Part shown: piece after piece, positions 30,218-38,567 of the stretch
Numbering within the stretch: the first letter of the stretch is position 1
How the letters are laid out: the number at the start of each line of letters is the position of its first letter
Translations under genes and position numbers: made by a program
Source: Planctomycetota bacterium
GTDB taxonomy: Bacteria > Planctomycetota > Phycisphaerae > Phycisphaerales > SM1A02
Direction of reading: 5' to 3'
DNA: 39,389 bases
Assembly (NCBI GenBank): GCA_016873255.1
Contig: VGXR01000021.1
Coordinates: 1-39,389, forward strand
Notes under the pieces: generated by a model
What the model saw: the letters and a program-made list of their open reading frames with translations, nothing else
Databases searched by the model: none
Told to the model about the DNA's origin: nothing

Positions 30218-30972
30218 GCCTTCGTGAGCGCCACCGCGATGTTGCGCAGGAGCCGCGCACGTCGGTGGTCGGGGCTTGCGTGCCTCGGTGCGGGCACCAC
30301 CACCCGCAGCGGCAGCGTCCCTATCCGGAGCGCATGCCCGATGCCGCGGCGCAGGAGCGCGGGATTGCACTCGGCCAGGCCCCAGCCCGCGGGCACCTCG
30401 CGCCGGCGCACCACGTCCGTCGCCGCCAGGATCCACAGCTCGTCGGCAAGCCGCCAGCGCGCGATCAGGTTGAACTTGGTCTGGCCGTGCAGTCGTTCCT
30501 CGACCTTCGCCAGCTGGCGCAGCACGCGCCGGTAGGGAAGCAGGCGGCTTCGCCCGAAGTCCCAGCTCGCCTCCTGCTCGAAGAGCGCATCGCCCGCTGA
30601 GCGCAGGTGCGGCTCGTGCACGGGGATCAGCTCGCGCTCGATCTCCGCCTTGCGCGCGAGCAGCCGGTCGCGCTCCGCGAGGAGGTCGTCGACGCGCAGG
30701 TCGTCGCGCAGGAAGTCCGCGCGCGAGGCCTTGCATTCGACGACGACGGTCTTGGGCGCGCGCACCGCGGCGCCGCTGCGCTCGGCCGCGAACACCGAGC
30801 CGTGCGCGGCGGAATCGATGCCGTCGCGCCAGTCGTGCTCGGACCAGCCGGCGGCGTCCACGCGGAAGCGTGCCACGGGGCAGGGCACCTCGTGCGCCAC
30901 GGCCCGGCAGCCCATCGAGAGGAGCCACGCGGACGCGAGCTCCTTGAGGCCAAGGTGCTCGCGCGTCTCCAT
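30052..30972 (-). CDS. MmcB-like PD-(D/E)XK nuclease-fold protein
   Basis: From ATG 30972 the protein has 306 residues. A restriction-endonuclease-like core is suggested by Asp39 in ARFRVDAAGW and Glu79/Lys81 in TVVVECKASRADFLRD, followed after a long insertion by ADELWILAATDVVR and EVPAGWGLAECNPALL. That order matches the MmcB DNA-repair family (VVEVKSSRADFxxD, then a strand pair and VPxGxGL). The insertion (about 92-190) is helical and charged (ERDRLLARKAEIERELI) and not typical. Nuclease activity is inferred from residues only. It begins 2 nt after the stop of the dehydrogenase-like gene, so they are co-transcribed. The C-terminal tail is Ser/Asp/Ala-rich and antisense to the zinc-ribbon gene. 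Confidence 0.72.
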   Translation of the reverse strand: METREHLGLKELASAWLLSMGCRAVAHEVPCPVARFRVDAAGWSEHDWRDGIDSAAHGSVFAAERSGAAVRAPKTVVVECKASRADFLRDDLRVDDLLAERDRLLARKAEIERELIPVHEPHLRSAGDALFEQEASWDFGRSRLLPYRRVLRQLAKVEERLHGQTKFNLIARWRLADELWILAATDVVRRREVPAGWGLAECNPALLRRGIGHALRIGTLPLRVVVPAPRHASPDHRRARLLRNIAVALTKAQFGRVTEPGGVDAPSESDAGSDATSPSDAATGAPTIGKSRSGEHPSSEPSNAIE

Positions 30973-30974
30973 GG

Positions 30975-32171
30975 TCAGCGTCCGCGCGAGGAAGGCGCGC
31001 GCCTGGGCTTCTTCCCCGCCTTGGCGTCCTCCTCCATCCACGCCTGGTAGCGCACGCCGCGCGCGCGCTGGTCGGCGATGACGGCATCGAGCACGCCGGC
31101 ATTGGCGGCGAGCGCCTCGGGCGCATGCACGCCGGGCTTCGACACCTTGCCCGCCGCGATCAGGCGCAGCACGCTGGTGGCGGGGAAGGCGGTGGTGCGG
31201 CTCATGCTCGGGAAGCCGGTCGCGGCGTCGAGCTCGTCGTGCAGCGTCCATGCGAGCCGCACGGCGCGGCCGTCGCGGGTGCCCCAGGCGCGAACGGTCA
31301 TCACCGTGATGTCCCCCTCGCCTTCCTCGTAGGTCCAGTGCGGGAAGAGGAGCTTCGCGGTCAGGTCGATCGGCCGCACGCGCGCCCCGGCCACCTGCAC
31401 GGGTTCGTGCGAGAAGAGCCCGAGGTGGCGGAGGGTGCGCATGAGCTCGGCGTGGCCGGGCCAGCGCATCGTCTTCTCGCGCATGTTCGGCACCTTCAGG
31501 GTGTCCGCGAGGCTCCGCAGCCCGTCGGTGTAGAAGGCCTCCAGCGTGCCGACGCCGGGCATGGTCACCAGCTCCGGCTCGCTCAGCGCCTCCTTCACCA
31601 CGATGCGGCCGCCCTCGACGATGCGCGAGGGCCGCACGTACTCCTCGATCACGTCATGGTGGCTGAACGGCGCCTTGTACTGCCACGGCCAGTGGCGCGT
31701 GCGCGGCAGCCCGCCCACCAGGATCTCGATGGTGTCGCAGCGGTCGAGCGTGCGTGCGGCCCAGCCGGCGAGCATGTTGCTCATGCCCGGCGCCACGCCG
31801 CAGTCGGCGACCACGGGCACGCCCGCCTTGCGCGCCAGCCGGTCGTGCTCGCGGAAGTCCTCGGGCATGAAGCTGATGTCCACGTACGGCACGCGGCAGC
31901 CGATCACGCCCTCCATCACCTCGAACCCGAAGCGGCTCGGCAGCGCGCCGAGGACGAGGTCGGCCTTGGTGCGGCGCACGAGCGCGGCGGCCTTGGTGCG
32001 CGAGCCGGCATCGGCGCGCAGCGTGCGGACGCGGCCGCCGGAGCGGCGCCCGGCGCGCTCGAGCGATGCGGCGCCCATGTCCGCGACGGTGACGTCGAAG
32101 CCCGGCGTGGCGGCAAGGTCCGCCGCGGCCACGCTACCCACCATGCCTGCACCGAGGACGAGGACGCGCAT
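30975..32171 (-). CDS. Saccharopine dehydrogenase-family (Lys9-like) oxidoreductase
   Basis: The 398-residue protein opens with a Rossmann nucleotide-binding motif, VLVLGAGMVGSVAAADLA (GxGxxG at 7-12), followed by VTVADMGAASLERA. A conserved middle region has YVDISFMPEDFREHDRLA, PVVADCGVAPGMSNMLAG and VGGLPRTRHWPWQYKAPFS, then the catalytic-domain signature EAFYTDGLRSLADTL. This is the saccharopine dehydrogenase C-terminal domain type, used in lysine and carboxyspermidine metabolism among others. The exact substrate cannot be told; no lysine genes are adjacent. The C-terminus is basic (KAGKKPRRAPSSRGR). It lies 62 nt after nuoC on the same strand and immediately before the MmcB-like gene. Confidence 0.85.
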   Translation of the reverse strand: MRVLVLGAGMVGSVAAADLAATPGFDVTVADMGAASLERAGRRSGGRVRTLRADAGSRTKAAALVRRTKADLVLGALPSRFGFEVMEGVIGCRVPYVDISFMPEDFREHDRLARKAGVPVVADCGVAPGMSNMLAGWAARTLDRCDTIEILVGGLPRTRHWPWQYKAPFSHHDVIEEYVRPSRIVEGGRIVVKEALSEPELVTMPGVGTLEAFYTDGLRSLADTLKVPNMREKTMRWPGHAELMRTLRHLGLFSHEPVQVAGARVRPIDLTAKLLFPHWTYEEGEGDITVMTVRAWGTRDGRAVRLAWTLHDELDAATGFPSMSRTTAFPATSVLRLIAAGKVSKPGVHAPEALAANAGVLDAVIADQRARGVRYQAWMEEDAKAGKKPRRAPSSRGR

Positions 32172-32233
32172 CGATCACTGCCTCCGGCCGGGCGCCGCCG
32201 GCGCCGCGGCATCGTGGGTTCGGGAATGCCTGC

Positions 32234-32779
32234 TCAGGCCGACTCGCGCGGCATCACGCGGTGCATCTCGCGCTCGCCCCGGCCGCGCAGCGGGTAGTCC
32301 TTGCGCAGCGGGTGGCCGGGGAAGTCCTTCCACATCAGGATCCGGCGCAGGTCGGGGTGACCGCGGAAGCGGATCCCGAACATGTCGAACACCTCGCGCT
32401 CGAGCCACTCGGCGGTCGGCCACACGTCGCTGACGGTGTCGACCACCAGTTCCGGGTCGGGCTCGGTGCCGGCGGTGTCGACCGAGGGATTCATCCACAC
32501 CTTCAGCGTCAGGCGCCGGTCCTTGGCGTGGCTGGCAAGGCAGTACACGACCCCGAAGCGGCCGGGCTGCGGCGCGGGGTAGTTCAGGTAGTCGACCGCC
32601 GTCACGTCCGCGAGGAACTCGTACGAGCACTGCGGGTCGTCGCGCAGCAGGCGGCAGACGTCCTTCAGGCGCTCGCGCGGCACGATCACGGTGGTCTGGC
32701 CGCGGAACTCCGCCGCCAGAAACTTCACGTCCGGGAAGGCGGCCTTGAGCACCGGCAGCGTCGGGTGGTCGAGCTTCAT
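32234..32779 (-). CDS. nuoC: NADH-quinone oxidoreductase subunit C
   Basis: NuoC is a cluster-free subunit of the peripheral arm of complex I, between NuoB and NuoD. The 181-residue protein has the signature EREVFDMFGIRFRGHPDLRR followed by ILMWKDFPGHPLRKDYPL (about 127-163), which is close to perfect, and an N-terminal domain (CSYEFLADVTAVDYL). The start is taken at ATG 32779; a TTG at 32800 in frame would lie inside the upstream repeat. No strong ribosome binding site is visible. The gene is separated from any other nuo gene in this window: purH lies 55 nt upstream and a saccharopine-dehydrogenase-like gene downstream. A stand-alone gene could still supply complex I if the other subunits are elsewhere. 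Confidence 0.93.
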   Translation of the reverse strand: MKLDHPTLPVLKAAFPDVKFLAAEFRGQTTVIVPRERLKDVCRLLRDDPQCSYEFLADVTAVDYLNYPAPQPGRFGVVYCLASHAKDRRLTLKVWMNPSVDTAGTEPDPELVVDTVSDVWPTAEWLEREVFDMFGIRFRGHPDLRRILMWKDFPGHPLRKDYPLRGRGEREMHRVMPRESA

Positions 32780-32799
32780 GGGAGGGAAAGTGTAGGCCA

Positions 32800-32839
32800 A
32801 ATTGGTGCCAAAGTAACCAGGAGCGGAATTCCCGTCAGT
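32800..32839 (-). repeat. Stop-codon-containing repeat, copy C (3' end of purH)
   Basis: Read on the minus strand it begins ACTGACGG, whose TGA is the purH stop, and ends TTTGGCACCAATT, exactly as copy B does for sucB. The inner part is GAATTCCG, TCCTGGTT and ACT. Over 40 columns it has 35 identities to copy B. It ends 21 nt before the nuoC ATG and is not part of an inverted repeat, so the element can exist singly. Confidence 0.85.
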
Positions 32840-34472
32840 GACGGAAGTGCCGCGATCCGGTCAGCAGGCAGGTGATGCCCCGGGCATTGCAGAGGTCGAA
32901 GGTTTCCGGGTCGCGCTTGCTGCCGCCCGGGTGCACGATGCAGCGCACGCCGGCGTCCGCGAGGAGCGTCGGCCCGTCCGCGAACGGGAAGAACGCGTCG
33001 CTTGCCGCCACCGCGGCCTGCCCCGAGGGCATGGCGGCCATCGCCGCGCGCGCCTTCTCCACCGCGTTGCGGCAGCTGGCCACGCGGTCCATCTGCCCCG
33101 CGCCCGCCCCGAACAGGCGGCCTCCCGCGCCGATGCACACCGCGTTCGACTTGAGGTGCTTGGCCACCGTGAAGAGGACGCCCGCATCGGCACGCATCGC
33201 GGCATCGGGCGCGGGGCCCGCCGCATGCGTGAACGTCGCGGCATCGATCGGCAGCGCGTCGCGGTCCTGCGCGAGCATGCCCCCCGGCACGCTGCGCCAC
33301 GAGAGCCCGCCCGCCGGTGCCCCCAGCTCGCCGACGGCCAGGAGCCGCGCGTTCTTCCACCGTGCCCGCAGCGCCTCGAGCGCCTTCGGGGCGTAGCCCG
33401 GCGCGATCACCACCTCGAGGAACCGCTCGCCCGCGGCCATCGCCTCGGCGGTGGCCGCGTCCACCTCGCGGCTGAACGCCACGATGCCGCCGAACGCCGC
33501 GAGCGGATCGCCGGCCCACGCGCGCTCGAAGCTCGCGAGCACGTCGTCGGCCAGCGCGGCGCCGCAGGGATTCGTGTGCTTGATCACCGCGCAGGCGCAT
33601 GCGCCCGCGCGCTGCGTTGCAAGGTCCTGCACCAGTTCCAGGGCCGCGCCCGCGTCCAGCAGGTTGTTGTACGAGAGCGGCTTGCCATGGAGGAGCCGCG
33701 CGCGCACCACGCTCGGGCCCGTCGCCGACGGATCGGCGTAGACCGCGCCGCGCTGGTGCGGGTTCTCGCCGTAGCGGAGCTCGTCGGCCAGCTCAAGGCG
33801 CAGCGAGACGTGCGGCGGGAAGTGCGCGCCCGCGTGCTCCGCGTGCTGTGCGTCGCCGCCTGCCCGGTGCCCGTCCATCCAGCGCGCGATGGCGCCGTCG
33901 TACGCGGCCGTGCGCGCGAACACGGCCTGCGCGAACTCGCGCCGCAGGTCCAGCGTGGTGGCGCCGGCGTTGGCTCGCATCGATTCCAGCACGCGCGGGT
34001 ACTGCGCCGGGTCGGTCACCACCGTGACGCTCTCGAAGTTCTTCGCCGCGCTGCGCAGCATCGACGGGCCGCCGATGTCGATGTTCTCGATCGCCTCGTG
34101 CTCGGCGATGCCGGGCTTCGCGACCGTGGCCTCGAAGGGGTACAGGTTGACGCAGACAAGGTCGATCGGGCGGATGCCGTGCGCCTCCATGGCCGCGAGG
34201 TGCTCGGCGTTCGACCGCACTCCGAGCAGTCCGCCGTGCACGCGCGGGTGCAGCGTCTTCACGCGCCCGTCCATCATCTCGGGGAAGCCGGTCACGTCCT
34301 CGATGGGGATCACGGGCACGCCCGCCGCGGCGAGCGCCGCCGCGGTGCCGCCCGTCGAGACGATCTCCGTGCCGAGGGCCGCGAGCCCGCGCGCGAACTC
34401 CGCCACGCCCGACTTGTCGCTCACCGAGACGAGCGCGCGCCTGATCCTCGGACCGGCGGCCACGGCGCTCAC
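32835..34472 (-). CDS. purH: Bifunctional AICAR formyltransferase / IMP cyclohydrolase
   Basis: PurH performs the last two steps of IMP synthesis. From a GTG at 34472 it has 545 residues, close to the usual 520-530. The N-terminal cyclohydrolase (MGS-like) domain shows RALVSVSDKSGVAEFARGL, EIVSTGGTAAAL and GRVKTLHPRVHGGLLG. The formyltransferase domain shows LRYGENPHQRGAVY, YNNLLDAGAALELV, CAVIKHTNPCGAALADDV and a Lys/His-containing HLKSNAVC segment, ending RGITCLLTGSRHFRH. The GTG overlaps the stop of the upstream propeller gene (GTGA), an arrangement for coupled translation. An alternative GTG at 34463 would shorten it by three residues. The stop codon belongs to dispersed repeat copy C. 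Confidence 0.95.
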   Translation of the reverse strand: MSAVAAGPRIRRALVSVSDKSGVAEFARGLAALGTEIVSTGGTAAALAAAGVPVIPIEDVTGFPEMMDGRVKTLHPRVHGGLLGVRSNAEHLAAMEAHGIRPIDLVCVNLYPFEATVAKPGIAEHEAIENIDIGGPSMLRSAAKNFESVTVVTDPAQYPRVLESMRANAGATTLDLRREFAQAVFARTAAYDGAIARWMDGHRAGGDAQHAEHAGAHFPPHVSLRLELADELRYGENPHQRGAVYADPSATGPSVVRARLLHGKPLSYNNLLDAGAALELVQDLATQRAGACACAVIKHTNPCGAALADDVLASFERAWAGDPLAAFGGIVAFSREVDAATAEAMAAGERFLEVVIAPGYAPKALEALRARWKNARLLAVGELGAPAGGLSWRSVPGGMLAQDRDALPIDAATFTHAAGPAPDAAMRADAGVLFTVAKHLKSNAVCIGAGGRLFGAGAGQMDRVASCRNAVEKARAAMAAMPSGQAAVAASDAFFPFADGPTLLADAGVRCIVHPGGSKRDPETFDLCNARGITCLLTGSRHFRH

Positions 34473-35788
34473 GGCGCGTTCTGCGAGACGGAGGCCGAGG
34501 CACCCACGGACTGCGACTTGCCCAGTGACTCGATGCGCTGGACGGCGCCTTCCTTGCTCATCACCACGAGGTCGCCGTCCATCGGCGACGTGAGGCGGAT
34601 CACCTCGGCCTTGGGCAGCCGCGCGGTGCGGACGATGCGGCCGGTGCCTGCGTCGACCGCCGACAGGGCGCGGTCCCCCGCGTCCCAGCAGAGGAGCTCG
34701 GTGCCCATGCGTCCGATGACGTCGCCGGCGGCCTTGCTCTTCCAGCGGACCTCGCCCTCGGGCTTCTCCCCGGGCAGCGGGTTGAACGCCACGAGGCCCT
34801 CGCCCGGGATCTGCAGGTAGACGCCGTCGCCGATGGCGGCCGGCGGGTGCAGGAGCGGGGACTGCGTGAAGTACTGCCACAGCACGCGGCCGCGGTCGAG
34901 GTCGAAGGCCCAGAGGCTCTGGTCGCGGCTGGCCACGTAGCACGCCTCGCTGCCGATGGCGATCGGCGCCTCGACGCCCGCGGACAGGCGGCGGGTCCAG
35001 AGCACGCCGGCGGTGGCGGCGTCCATGGCATGGACGGTGCCGTTGGTGGAGCCGACCATCGCCACCTGCCCCGACACGGTGACCGGCGCGATGACGCGGC
35101 CACCGAGGGTGGTGGCGCGCCAGTTGTAGCCCGTGCCGTACTGGAACCAGCTGGCAAGCCCGGTGCCCGTGCCGTAGATGAAGGCGGGGCCGAACACCGC
35201 GGGGGTGGCCGATGGCAGGTGCGCGAAGCGGCTCCGGCGGATGAGGTTGCCGGTACCTGCATCGAGCGTGATCGAGGCCATCTCCGTGAGCACGTAGACA
35301 TTGTCGAGGCGCCCGTTCGGCAGGTGCTCGATGGTGAGCATCCGCTCGATGCCCTGGTTGGTGGACGCGCGCCAGACGGTCTCGCCGTTGTCGCGGCGGA
35401 TGCGCACCACGCTGCCGGCGCTGTCCCCGAACCAGTAGCTGTCCGAACCCGGCACCACCACCTGCCCGCCGGCGCCCTTTGTGGCGAGCGGCTCGGTCTG
35501 CCAGACGATGCGCAGGCCGAAGTCATCGGCCACGCTCGGAGACATCACGTAGCGGGCGTCAAGCGCCGCGATGGCGGCCTTGCGGGCTTCCGGCGAATCA
35601 GCGGCTCGGCGCGCGGGAGCCGCCTGCGGCGCCTCGGTCTTGGGAGCGTCGGTGGCCCGGGGCGCGGTTGATTCGGGGGTCGCAGTGGTCGGCTGCTGCG
35701 CCACGGCCGTCGCGGCGGCGACGAGCGCGGCACCGATGGCAAGCGTGCGGACGGCGCGGCGGCCGATCGTGGTCGGGGTCGGGGTCAT
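34469..35788 (-). CDS. Secreted PQQ-type beta-propeller protein
   Basis: The 439-residue protein starts at ATG 35788 (AGGAG 11 nt upstream); a GTG at 35800 would add four residues. The N-terminus is a signal peptide (RTLAIGAALVAAATAVAQQ) followed by a Pro/Thr/Ala-rich spacer (about 30-65). The body has quinoprotein-like repeats: SYWFGDSAGSVVRIRRDNGE, ITLDAGTGNLIRRSRF, VHAMDAATAGVLWTRRL, LWAFDLDRGRVLWQYF and LSAVDAGTGRIVR. This is the PQQ/BamB propeller type; no PQQ-dehydrogenase catalytic residues were recognised, so a binding or scaffold role is more likely. It overlaps purH by 4 nt. Its promoter must lie in the long hairpin-rich gap upstream. Confidence 0.85.
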   Translation of the reverse strand: MTPTPTTIGRRAVRTLAIGAALVAAATAVAQQPTTATPESTAPRATDAPKTEAPQAAPARRAADSPEARKAAIAALDARYVMSPSVADDFGLRIVWQTEPLATKGAGGQVVVPGSDSYWFGDSAGSVVRIRRDNGETVWRASTNQGIERMLTIEHLPNGRLDNVYVLTEMASITLDAGTGNLIRRSRFAHLPSATPAVFGPAFIYGTGTGLASWFQYGTGYNWRATTLGGRVIAPVTVSGQVAMVGSTNGTVHAMDAATAGVLWTRRLSAGVEAPIAIGSEACYVASRDQSLWAFDLDRGRVLWQYFTQSPLLHPPAAIGDGVYLQIPGEGLVAFNPLPGEKPEGEVRWKSKAAGDVIGRMGTELLCWDAGDRALSAVDAGTGRIVRTARLPKAEVIRLTSPMDGDLVVMSKEGAVQRIESLGKSQSVGASASVSQNAP

Positions 35789-36334
35789 CGCAGTCTGCAC
35801 TCCTGGGTCGCCCGCGGGCCCCCGATCAGGCCGGGAAGGACCGCGGATCCGCGAGTATACGGATCGCCCGGCGGGCCCGTTCCGGAGGAAGCAGTCGGCA
35901 AAAAGAAGTTCGGCCGCGCCCTTTTCACGGTTCGCGGCCGACCTTCCTTTCCCTCATACCCTCGCAACACGACCCGGTGGCTGAATGGTGATCACCAGAG
36001 GTGATCAGAACACCAAGAGTTCCCTTTTCCCAGTGTCCCTTAGAAGGTCGAGTCGGACCCTTTCTTCCGACTCAAACCAAACCTTGGAACCACCAGGGTG
36101 GTTGCTGGCCCTTTTCACGGCTCCCTTCTTCCGATCAAAGGGTTAGGGTGAGTATGCCAGCGGATGGGCGGATTGCAAGTCAGTGCCACCCGATTTTTCG
36201 GTTGGTTGGCGATTGGCGGAACGCTGGTTCCGGTAAAGCCGCGCGTGCGGCCCGAGTTTGTCCATGACGATGCCGAGAACCGATGCGAGGGAGCTTCGGA
36301 ATGGCCGCCACGCACCCCTAGACTCGGATCGGTC
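35789..36334. other. 546-bp non-coding gap with hairpin cluster
   Basis: No credible gene lies here. Four inverted repeats occur in series: 35911-35940 (CGGCCGCG stem, 14-nt loop), 35989-36007 (TGATCACC stem, 3-nt loop), 36050-36073 (GAGTCGGA stem, 8-nt loop) and 36088-36103 (AACCACC stem, 2-nt loop). The 13-mer GCCCTTTTCACGG occurs twice, at 35918-35930 and 36108-36120, bracketing the other three hairpins. The region is less GC-rich than the genes and separates two divergent genes for exported proteins. It could hold a small structured RNA or a dense operator region; I see no match to a known RNA family. Confidence 0.6.
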
Positions 36335-37684
36335 ATGCCGACCGTCCGCCTCGCCATCCTGCTGCTGGCCTCCCTTGCCGCCCTCGCCCCCGCGGTGGAA
36401 GCGTCCGCTCAGTACTCGCGCGGGGGCGGGCGCCCCGGCCAGCAGGCCGTCGGCACCTGGTGGGACCGGACCGCGCCGCCGCTCGGACGCAAGCTCCCCA
36501 CCAGCCGCTACTACTCGATCCGGAGCGACCTGCCGGCGGCGGACACCAAGGCCTACGCCGACCACCTCGACATCATGTACGACGAGTTTGCGCGGCGGCT
36601 CGTCAGCACCACGGGCCTGCGCCGCCGATCGCCCGAGTACCCCAACGTCCTGATGTTCGCGAGGCAGCAGGACTATCTCGACACGCTCCGGACGCAGTTC
36701 GGCATCAACGGCACGGGCTCGGGCGGCATGTTCTTCGTGTCCCCGCGCGGCGCCGGCCTGGCATTCTGGGTGGAGGGCCTTCCGCGGCAGCGCGTGCACC
36801 ACGTGGTGCAGCACGAGGGCTTCCACCAGTTCGCCTACGCGTTCTTCGGCAACGAGCTGCCGCCCTGGCTCAACGAGGGCCTCGCGGAGTTCTTCGGCGA
36901 GTCGGTGGTCGAGGGCACGCGCGTGGTCGTCGGGCAGGCCAGCCCGCAGGCGGTGGATTCGGTGCGCGCGGCCGTCGAGCAGGGAAAGTACATCCCGTTC
37001 CGAGACCTGCTGCTCATGGACAGCGCGCGCTGGAACGGCAACGTGCAGAACATGAGCGGCACCGCGGCCATCCAGTACCCGCAGAGCTGGTCGATGGTGC
37101 ACTTCCTGGTGTATGCCGAGGACGGCCGGTACGAGCCCATGTTCCGGGACATGCTCAAGCGCCTCAACGGCGGCACCAAGCCGCTCGACGCCCTGAAGCA
37201 GAGCTACAGCCTCGACTCCGATGCCGAGGTGGCCGAGTTCGAGGCGCGATGGAGGAGATACGCCACCGACCTGCGCCCCGGCGCGTACGTGGCCGCGCGC
37301 GGCCGCCTGGAGTTCCTGGCCGAGGGGCTCCGCGAGGTGTGGCAGAAGGGCATGCGCCCGGCCAACCTCGAGGAGCTCAAGGCCGCCATGCGCGAGGTGA
37401 AGTTCCAGTACACGGCCGGGTCGCACGGGTACGTGATGAAGATGGACGCCAAGGACGACGCCAACTTCACGGTGCCCGACGACGCCGTCAACTCAGCGGC
37501 GGTGACGCTGGAGCTCGTCGCGCAGAAGCCGCCCAAGGGAAGCAAGCAGAAGAAGCTCGAGGCCGAGCACCCGACGCCGCCCATGCTGCGCACCCGGAAC
37601 CTGCGCCCCAACGACGTGGGCATCCAGTGGACGCGCAGCCCCTCCGACCCGTCGCAGTTCGGCTACGAGGTGGTGGTCAACTGA
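36335..37684 (+). CDS. Secreted DUF1570-like zinc metallopeptidase
   Basis: The 449-residue protein starts at ATG 36335, giving a clean signal peptide (PTVRLAILLLASLAALAPAVEASA); the frame stays open upstream in non-coding-like sequence. A peptidase MA-type active site is visible as QHEGFHQFAYAFFGNEL (His160, Glu161, His164) followed by PPWLNEGLAEFFGES with Glu181/Glu185, the likely third zinc ligand. This is the gluzincin HExxH pattern common in planctomycete DUF1570 proteins. The C-terminal third is charged and then beta-like (VGIQWTRSPSDPSQFGYEVV). Function beyond an exported peptidase cannot be told. It is divergent from the PQQ gene across the hairpin-rich gap and convergent with prpB, only 10 bp away. 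Confidence 0.85.
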   Translation: MPTVRLAILLLASLAALAPAVEASAQYSRGGGRPGQQAVGTWWDRTAPPLGRKLPTSRYYSIRSDLPAADTKAYADHLDIMYDEFARRLVSTTGLRRRSPEYPNVLMFARQQDYLDTLRTQFGINGTGSGGMFFVSPRGAGLAFWVEGLPRQRVHHVVQHEGFHQFAYAFFGNELPPWLNEGLAEFFGESVVEGTRVVVGQASPQAVDSVRAAVEQGKYIPFRDLLLMDSARWNGNVQNMSGTAAIQYPQSWSMVHFLVYAEDGRYEPMFRDMLKRLNGGTKPLDALKQSYSLDSDAEVAEFEARWRRYATDLRPGAYVAARGRLEFLAEGLREVWQKGMRPANLEELKAAMREVKFQYTAGSHGYVMKMDAKDDANFTVPDDAVNSAAVTLELVAQKPPKGSKQKKLEAEHPTPPMLRTRNLRPNDVGIQWTRSPSDPSQFGYEVVVN

Positions 37685-37694
37685 CGCACGCCGC

Positions 37695-38567
37695 TCAGCG
37701 GTCGTTCGGGAAGTTCCACTGCTCGCCGGGCAGGTAGCCGAGCAGGTCGTAGAGCTCCTTGCGCGTCTGCATGCGCGGGAGCGACTCGCGCACGCTGCCG
37801 TCGCGGCGCAGCGCCGCCAGCCCGCGCGCCACCTCGCCCATCGCCAGGCGCATCATGCTGAGCGGGTAGATCACCACGCGGTAGCCGAGCTCCTGGAAGC
37901 GCGCCGCGGGGATGTCCGGCGTCTTGCCGAACTCGGTCATGTTGGCCAGCAGCGGGCCGGGGGACGCCTTCGCGAAGTCGGCGAACTCCTGCTCGGTCTG
38001 CAGCCCCTCGGGGAAGATCATGTCCGCGCCCGACTCGCGGTAGAGGTTGGCGCGCCGCACCGCGTCGTCGAAGCCCGTGACGTGGCGTGCATCGGTGCGC
38101 GCGATGATCACGAAGTCCTGGCTCAGGCGGTACTGCGCCATGGCAGCCACCTTCTCGGCCATCGCGGCGGCGGGGACAAGGTCCTTTCCGTCGAGGTGGC
38201 CGCAGCGCTTGGGGAACACCTGGTCCTCGACGTGCAGTGCCGCGGCGCCGGCGCGCTCGTACTCGACGACGGTGCGGATGCAGCACTCGACCTCGCCGTA
38301 GCCGGTGTCCGCGTCGGCGATCACGGGCAGCTTCGACGCGTCGGCGATCTCGCGGATGGTGCGGCACATCTCGGTCAGGGTGATGAGCCCGATGTCGGGA
38401 TAGCCCGCGACGTTGGCGGTGGCGCCGCCGGAGATGTAGCAGGCCTCGAAGCCGGCCTGCGCCACGGCACGAGCGACGAGCGCGTTGAACGCACCCGGCA
38501 CCATCACGGTGCCGCGCTCCCACGCGTCGCGCAGGCGCCGGCCCGGGTGCGGGGTGATGGCAGTCAC
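37695..38567 (-). CDS. prpB: Methylisocitrate lyase-like protein (isocitrate lyase/PEP mutase superfamily)
   Basis: The 290-residue protein starts at GTG 38567, overlapping the stop of the upstream lipoprotein gene (GTGA). It has the superfamily catalytic motif FPKRCGHLDGK, with Lys120-Arg121-Cys122-Gly123-His124 matching the KRCGH of PrpB, and the metal/substrate segments CYISGGATANVAGYPDIG, VIADADTGYGE, HVEDQ and IIARTDARHV. PrpB cleaves 2-methylisocitrate to pyruvate and succinate in propionate catabolism. Other members (oxaloacetate decarboxylase, PEP mutase-like) share this layout, but KRCGH favours lyases. No prpC, prpD or acnB is adjacent, so the pathway is unproven. Confidence 0.82.
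   Translation of the reverse strand: MTAITPHPGRRLRDAWERGTVMVPGAFNALVARAVAQAGFEACYISGGATANVAGYPDIGLITLTEMCRTIREIADASKLPVIADADTGYGEVECCIRTVVEYERAGAAALHVEDQVFPKRCGHLDGKDLVPAAAMAEKVAAMAQYRLSQDFVIIARTDARHVTGFDDAVRRANLYRESGADMIFPEGLQTEQEFADFAKASPGPLLANMTEFGKTPDIPAARFQELGYRVVIYPLSMMRLAMGEVARGLAALRRDGSVRESLPRMQTRKELYDLLGYLPGEQWNFPNDR

Noticed and set aside
35879-35901. Sequence TTCCGGAGGAAGCAG resembling the SRP RNA domain IV loop
   Set aside because: The GGAAGCAG side fits, but the opposite strand of the symmetric loop (expected CAGG) is missing and the outer helix does not extend; judged chance similarity.
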